Of a DNA stretch of 64,000 nucleotides, positions 60,469 through 64,000 are shown piece after piece (the first letter of the stretch is position 1; the number at the start of each line of letters is the position of its first letter). Under the pieces are notes generated by a model that saw only the letters and a list, made by a program, of their open reading frames with translations, was not told the origin of the DNA and searched no databases. Origin of the DNA: Bin87 sp965261195 (GTDB lineage Bacteria > Chloroflexota > Dehalococcoidia > Lucifugimonadales > UBA3495). The stretch is taken from NCBI GenBank assembly GCA_965261195.1, contig OZ253455.1:1240001-1304000 (forward strand). Direction: 5' to 3'. The position numbers and the translations under genes were made by a program.

Positions 60469-60630
60469 ATGTATGTTTGGCGTGCTTTAGCGGCCAGAGT
60501 CGTTGCGGTTTGCCGCAGGTCAAGATTGACACCGGGACGGGCCGTTGCTACGATGATTTTGTCAAATTGAAGACCACGGATTGTTTCGATAACGCGTTCA
60601 TCGACAGTGGCTTTCTCAGGTAGGCAGGCA

Positions 60631-60870
60631 ATGGAATTCCACTATCACCCTGAAACCGACGCTCTTTACATCAATATCGGAGACGGGCCGAGTGTGGAGA
60701 CGCGGGAAATCCTGGAGGGTTTCAACATCGACCTTGATGTTTCCGGCGTGGTCATTGGCTTTGAATTTGACCACGTTTCCCAGCTGGCCAAGGATTTGGG
60801 CGCATTGGATATAGAAGCGCTGCCATTGCATCCTAGCGGGCCGGCTCACCGGCTATCCGACGCGGCATAG
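60631..60870 (+). CDS. DUF2283 family protein
   Basis: A 79-residue protein: FHYHPETDALYINIGDGPSVETREILEGFNIDLDVSGVVIGFE-order with EYDxxxDxLYI-type motif. DUF2283 proteins often sit beside DUF4258-type toxins; no such partner is clear here. It ends 26 bp before nuoA and is probably on the nuo transcript. AGG near 60620-60627 may be the ribosome-binding site. Confidence 0.8.
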   Translation: MEFHYHPETDALYINIGDGPSVETREILEGFNIDLDVSGVVIGFEFDHVSQLAKDLGALDIEALPLHPSGPAHRLSDAA

Positions 60871-60896
60871 ATTTCAGGCTATCGATCACCACCGTT

Positions 60897-61307
60897 ATGC
60901 TGTACGTTTTACCGTTGCAAGCCTTCGACCCAACCTACGCCGGCAACTGGGCCGCCGTGGTTATTGCGATAGTCATTGCCGTGCTCGCTATCGGTGGGAT
61001 GTTCGCCGGCTCGCAGTTGCTTTCGGCTCGGCGACGGTCGGCGGCGAAGCTGACTACTTACGAATGCGGCATACCGCCGACGCCGTTCAACTGGTCGAAC
61101 ATCAACATCCGCTTTTATATCTTCGCCATCTTGTTCCTGATATTCGACGTTGAAGCGGTGTTCCTGTTTCCCTGGGCGGTGGTGTTCCTGAAAGAGAAGG
61201 AGGCCGGCAATCCGATCCCGTTCTACGCCATGATGCTTTTCCTGGCGATGCTGTTCTTCGCCGTAATCTACGGCTGGCGCAAGGGGGTGCTGGAATGGCA
61301 GAAGTAG
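60897..61307 (+). CDS. nuoA: NADH-quinone oxidoreductase subunit A
   Basis: Small membrane subunit of complex I. TTYECGIPPTPFNWSNINIRFYIFAILFLIFDVEAVFLFPW is the signature region (YECG near residue 60). 136 residues, three membrane segments. First identified nuo gene. The next gene starts inside its end (overlap 13 bp). Confidence 0.92.
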   Translation: MLYVLPLQAFDPTYAGNWAAVVIAIVIAVLAIGGMFAGSQLLSARRRSAAKLTTYECGIPPTPFNWSNINIRFYIFAILFLIFDVEAVFLFPWAVVFLKEKEAGNPIPFYAMMLFLAMLFFAVIYGWRKGVLEWQK

Positions 61308-61660
61308 GAACACAGGAAAGCGGCGACGCCCTGGAAATCAGGGAACCTCTGATTATGATTTCGATTGGCAGAACCTATCGAGGCGCAGGTACGGACGTCT
61401 ATGATGCAGTGCGCAAGTCATGGAAAATCGACGTCAACAAAGCCAAGCACTATAACTTGGTTTTAGCACGGTATCGGGACCGGATTGTCGGAGCTTATCG
61501 CCCTGACAGGTGGGAGCCGGCCCGTGAAGGTCGCTGGCAATTTGTCGGTCAACCCGCCAGACTGTCCATCTGGGATTTCTATGTTAAAAAGCGTGTCCCC
61601 GACCAGTATCGAAAGCAGGGGGCGGCTAACCCTGTCCGGTTTTGTGAACCGGAGGAGTAG
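61295..61660 (+). CDS. Hypothetical protein inserted between nuoA and nuoB
   Basis: A 121-residue, basic, soluble protein. YDAVRKSWKIDVNKAKHYNLVLARYRDRIVGAYRPDRWEPA, then GRWQFVGQPA and WDFYVKKRVPDQYRKQGAANPVRF look like a compact globular domain (LVLA strand, RIVGAY strand, GRWxFxG). I do not recognise a named family. ATG 61295 overlaps nuoA by 13 bp; nuoB starts 5 bp after its stop. It is not a complex I subunit. Confidence 0.7.
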   Translation: MAEVGTQESGDALEIREPLIMISIGRTYRGAGTDVYDAVRKSWKIDVNKAKHYNLVLARYRDRIVGAYRPDRWEPAREGRWQFVGQPARLSIWDFYVKKRVPDQYRKQGAANPVRFCEPEE

Positions 61661-61665
61661 CACTG

Positions 61666-62271
61666 ATGTCAGAATTGACACCACAACCCGGCGGCGATTC
61701 GCCGTCCCCGCTCGCATTGCCGCCCCAGCCTATCGAGATAATCATGGGCGCTGGCAACCGGCCGGGGGCGAGCCTGCTGAATCAGGCCACCGATGGGCGT
61801 GTGCCGGGGGTTATTACGGCGACTACTGATCAGCTGTTTGCCATGGCGCGCAAGTCGTCGCTGTGGACGTTGAGCTTTGGGTTGGCCTGCTGCGCCATCG
61901 AGATGATTTCTACCTATATGGCGCATCACGATTTCGACCGTTTCGGCGTGGTCACGTGGCCGTCGCCCCGCCAGGCCGATGTAATGATTGTGGCCGGCAC
62001 CGTGGTGAAGAAGATGGCCGAACCCATCCGCCTGCTCTACGAACAGATGCCGGAACCCAAATGGGTCATCGCCATGGGCAGTTGCGCCACCAACGGCGGG
62101 CCGTATTACCGCTCGTATTCAGTCGTAATGGGCGTGGATCACATTATTCCGGTGGATGTGTACGTCCCCGGTTGCCCGCCCCGCCCGGAGGCGCTCCTCT
62201 ACGGTATTTTGAAGCTCCAGGAAAAGATAATGTCGGACGCTGGTGAACGTGGCGAACCGTCAGCAGAATAG
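61666..62271 (+). CDS. nuoB: NADH-quinone oxidoreductase subunit B
   Basis: Holds iron-sulfur cluster N2. SFGLACCAIEMI (CC pair), AMGSCATNGGPY and VPGCPPRPEALLYGI (further Cys) are present. 201 residues with a Pro-rich N-terminus. It overlaps nuoC by 29 bp. Confidence 0.94.
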   Translation: MSELTPQPGGDSPSPLALPPQPIEIIMGAGNRPGASLLNQATDGRVPGVITATTDQLFAMARKSSLWTLSFGLACCAIEMISTYMAHHDFDRFGVVTWPSPRQADVMIVAGTVVKKMAEPIRLLYEQMPEPKWVIAMGSCATNGGPYYRSYSVVMGVDHIIPVDVYVPGCPPRPEALLYGILKLQEKIMSDAGERGEPSAE

Positions 62272-62815
62272 CCCGCCCGAGTCGGCCAACGCTGAAAACT
62301 CCGCGGATACGTCCGGGGAAGAGGCTCAGGAGCCGAATCCCATTGATGACCTGTCGGCGCACTGCCGGGCTACGCTCGACCGGGCCGTCAGCGTATTGAG
62401 CCGGCTGGACCCGGTTGCCGGCGTCCTGGGCGACTTGCCCCAGGTAATCGTGCCGGCGGAGCATATCGTCGCAGCCTGCCTCACCTGCCGCGACGACGCT
62501 GAACTCGATGGTAAGATGCTGCTGTGCCTGGCGTGTGTCGATTACGAGGTGCGGTTCGAGTTGGTGTATTTCCTGCAATCGCTGGCCCAGGAGCGAACGT
62601 TGGTAATCAAGGCGAACGTGTCTTACGACGCTCCATCGCTGCCAACGGTTATCGATGTGTGGCCGGCCGCCGATTGGTACGAACGGGAAGCCCACGACCT
62701 GTTCGGCGTGGTGTTCGAGGGGCACCCGGATTTGTCGCCGCTGCTGCTGTATCCGGAGTTCGAGGGATTCCCGGGCCGCAAGGAATACGCCTTCAACGAA
62801 TATCGGGAGTTTTAG
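62243..62815 (+). CDS. nuoC: NADH-quinone oxidoreductase subunit C
   Basis: Peripheral arm subunit. FELVYFLQSLAQ, SVxAP-like SLPTVIDVWPAADWYEREAHDLFGVVFEGHPDL-type order (WxxAxWxERExxDxxG), and GFPGRKEYAFNEYREF at the end. GTG 62243 starts in the nuoB end. The acidic N-terminal 40 residues are extra. Confidence 0.93.
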   Translation: MNVANRQQNSPPESANAENSADTSGEEAQEPNPIDDLSAHCRATLDRAVSVLSRLDPVAGVLGDLPQVIVPAEHIVAACLTCRDDAELDGKMLLCLACVDYEVRFELVYFLQSLAQERTLVIKANVSYDAPSLPTVIDVWPAADWYEREAHDLFGVVFEGHPDLSPLLLYPEFEGFPGRKEYAFNEYREF

Positions 62816-62819
62816 CGCC

Positions 62820-62864
62820 AACGTGGTTGTAGAGAACGTGGTTGCAGAGAACGTGGTCGTAATG
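62820..62864 (+). repeat. 15-bp tandem repeat before the first HicB-like gene
   Basis: AACGTGGTTGTAGAG starts at 62820 and recurs with changes at 62835 and 62850. The last copy runs into ATG 62862. Confidence 0.8.
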
Positions 62865-63170
62865 ATGGAAGCCCAGGACGGAACCGAGCCGATTGAACTG
62901 ACGGCGCGGGTTGTCGCCCGGCAGGGTCGGTTCGTCGCCGCCGTGCATGGGTTGGAGCTGGAAGGCAGCGGCAGCACGCCGGCCGCCGCCGAGGAGGCGC
63001 TGGTGCAGGCAATGCGCAACTGGCTGGAGCGCCAGGACACCGCGGGCCGCCTGGCCGAATCTCTGGGGGTGGAATACCTGGACGAAGAGACTGAAATCGT
63101 CCTGCAATTCGTTGCCGACGGCGATGCGGCCGGCGATGATGAGGCTGACGGCGATGAGGGCGACGGCTAA
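62862..63170 (+). CDS. HicB-fold-like small protein, first of two in the nuo operon
   Basis: A 102-residue acidic protein. ARVVARQGRFVAAVHGLELEGSGSTPAAAEEALVQAMRNWL follows the HicB pattern (strand, GL, GxTxxEAxxxL helix). An Asp/Glu-rich tail ends it. ATG 62862 or 62865 is the start. No HicA toxin gene is next to it. Confidence 0.65.
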   Translation: MMEAQDGTEPIELTARVVARQGRFVAAVHGLELEGSGSTPAAAEEALVQAMRNWLERQDTAGRLAESLGVEYLDEETEIVLQFVADGDAAGDDEADGDEGDG

Positions 63171-63173
63171 CTT

Positions 63174-63473
63174 ATGGACCGGGTGGTGTACCAGATTGAA
63201 GAAACCCGCGCCGGTACGGGCTGGTCGGCTCATTGCCCGGAGCTGGAAGTAACCGCGTTTGGCGATACGCAGGACGAGGCGCGAATATCGCTGCGGCGTC
63301 AGGTGGCCGACTACCTGGAAGATTGCGAGGAAATGGGCGTGCTGGAAGACGTACTGATTGACGCCGGGTTCTGGGATAATGGGAAAGCCTGGATGAGCAG
63401 CCTGGTGGAAGCCCCCGAACCCAGCATCCGGTTCATCGGCTCTCCATTCGACCAGGATGAAGGGAACCCCTAG
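63174..63473 (+). CDS. HicB-like antitoxin-type protein, second of two in the nuo operon
   Basis: A 99-residue protein: VVYQIEETRAGTGWSAHCPELEVTAFGDTQDEARISLRRQVADYL matches the HicB fold (E-x-GWxAxCPEL, FGDTxxEA). It starts 3 nt after the previous gene and lies 25 bp before nuoD. No HicA partner is visible. Confidence 0.72.
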   Translation: MDRVVYQIEETRAGTGWSAHCPELEVTAFGDTQDEARISLRRQVADYLEDCEEMGVLEDVLIDAGFWDNGKAWMSSLVEAPEPSIRFIGSPFDQDEGNP

Positions 63474-63498
63474 CAGCGATGCTCTCCAATTTATTGTC

Positions 63499-64000
63499 AT
63501 GTTAGAACCTACCACCTCCAACACTGCGGCTGAGGCTGCCCGCGCTGATTCGCAGCCGGTGGAGATGCTGCTCAACATGGGGCCGCAGCATCCATCCACC
63601 CACGGCGTGTTCCGCATGGTCTTGTGGGTTGATGGCGAGAAGGTCGTCGACGTTGAGCCGCACATCGGCTACCTGCACCGGGGTTCCGAAAAGTTGTGCG
63701 AGGGCGAGCAATACCATCAGGTTGTAACCCTTTTCGACCGCCTGGATTACGTCGGCAATTTCAACAACGAAATGGCCTACTGCATGGCCGTGGAATCGCT
63801 GATGGGGCTGGAGGTTCCGGAGCGGGCCGAGTACATCCGCGTCATCCTGTGTGAGCTGAACCGCATCGCCAGCCACCTGCTGTACGTGGGCACGATGGGT
63901 CTGGACGCCGGGGCGATGACGCCGGTGATGTTCTCCTTCCGCGGTCGGGAACGGGTGCAGGCGTTGTTCGAGGCGGTATCCGGCGCCCGCATGATGCACA
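63499..64000 (+). CDS. nuoD: NADH-quinone oxidoreductase subunit D (cut by window end)
   Basis: The first 167 residues of the 49-kDa subunit that lines the quinone site. MLLNMGPQHPSTHGVFRMVL, HIGYLHRGSEKL, FDRLDYVGNFNNEMAY and ELNRIASHLLYVG are present. ATG 63499. It continues beyond the window. Confidence 0.94.
   Translation, partial: MLEPTTSNTAAEAARADSQPVEMLLNMGPQHPSTHGVFRMVLWVDGEKVVDVEPHIGYLHRGSEKLCEGEQYHQVVTLFDRLDYVGNFNNEMAYCMAVESLMGLEVPERAEYIRVILCELNRIASHLLYVGTMGLDAGAMTPVMFSFRGRERVQALFEAVSGARMMH

Noticed and set aside
60438..60623. 61-codon frame between the terminator and DUF2283, possible toxin partner
   Set aside because: It starts inside the terminator structure and matches no DUF4258-like pattern I know; a remnant cannot be excluded.

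Overview
The window is 64 kb of GC-rich, densely packed bacterial DNA with Shine-Dalgarno starts, many GTG/TTG starts, 1-20 bp gene overlaps and consensus sigma70-like promoters (repeated TGC-TATAAT). Two F420-type luciferase-like oxidoreductases, an arylsulfotransferase-like protein, a PEP-mutase-family lyase, a CoA-transferase pair, Uma2 genes and dispersed GTCATTGCGAG palindromes suggest a Chloroflexota lineage of the SAR202/Dehalococcoidia kind. That placement is inference; there is no rRNA here to confirm it.

Layout. 1-9.8 kb: tandem DUF6232-like membrane proteins, a truncated thiolase, ilvE, plsY, an EamA exporter, a TA-flanked MITE, an arylsulfotransferase-like protein, a lipoprotein metallopeptidase and an odd SDR. 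9.8-13 kb: an IS630-family element with a damaged transposase abuts an ATPase/TOPRIM pair whose TOPRIM gene is split by a 113-bp MITE. 13-24 kb: CoA-transferase, zeta-like kinase, PEP-mutase-family lyase, then a minus-strand defence block (hsdR, hsdM-S fusion with an internal stop, XRE-ImmA/IrrE, DUF4411 PIN). 24-33 kb: housekeeping (mnmA, rnhB, yraN, apt), hydrolases, an active/inactive pair of M50 proteases, a Moco/FAD redox pair and tRNA-Ser(GGA). 33-36 kb: a DUF3179 lipoprotein with an in-frame TGA exactly where a CxxC cysteine is expected, followed by a SECIS-like hairpin; then DUF3800 and L25. 36-50.8 kb: two fabF genes, folC, a radical SAM/B12 protein, recJ, lgt-ispE-rsmA and the SRP RNA. 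51-52.6 kb: an ISAs1-family element inserted on the edge of another copy of the 113-bp MITE. 52.6-60.4 kb: speD-speE, trmD, amidohydrolase, TolB-like, flavin reductase-like and a CinA-nucleotidylyltransferase fusion. 60.4-64 kb: the start of a complex I operon (nuoA-B-C-D) interleaved with small DUF2283/HicB-like and unknown genes.

The strongest observation is the candidate selenocysteine codon in the DUF3179 gene (33558-35150). Next are the mobile-element archaeology (two identical MITE copies 22 kb apart, one breaking a defence-like gene; a nested IS; two transposases with indels), the nonsense codon in hsdM, the catalytically dead M50 paralogue and the small genes inside the nuo operon.
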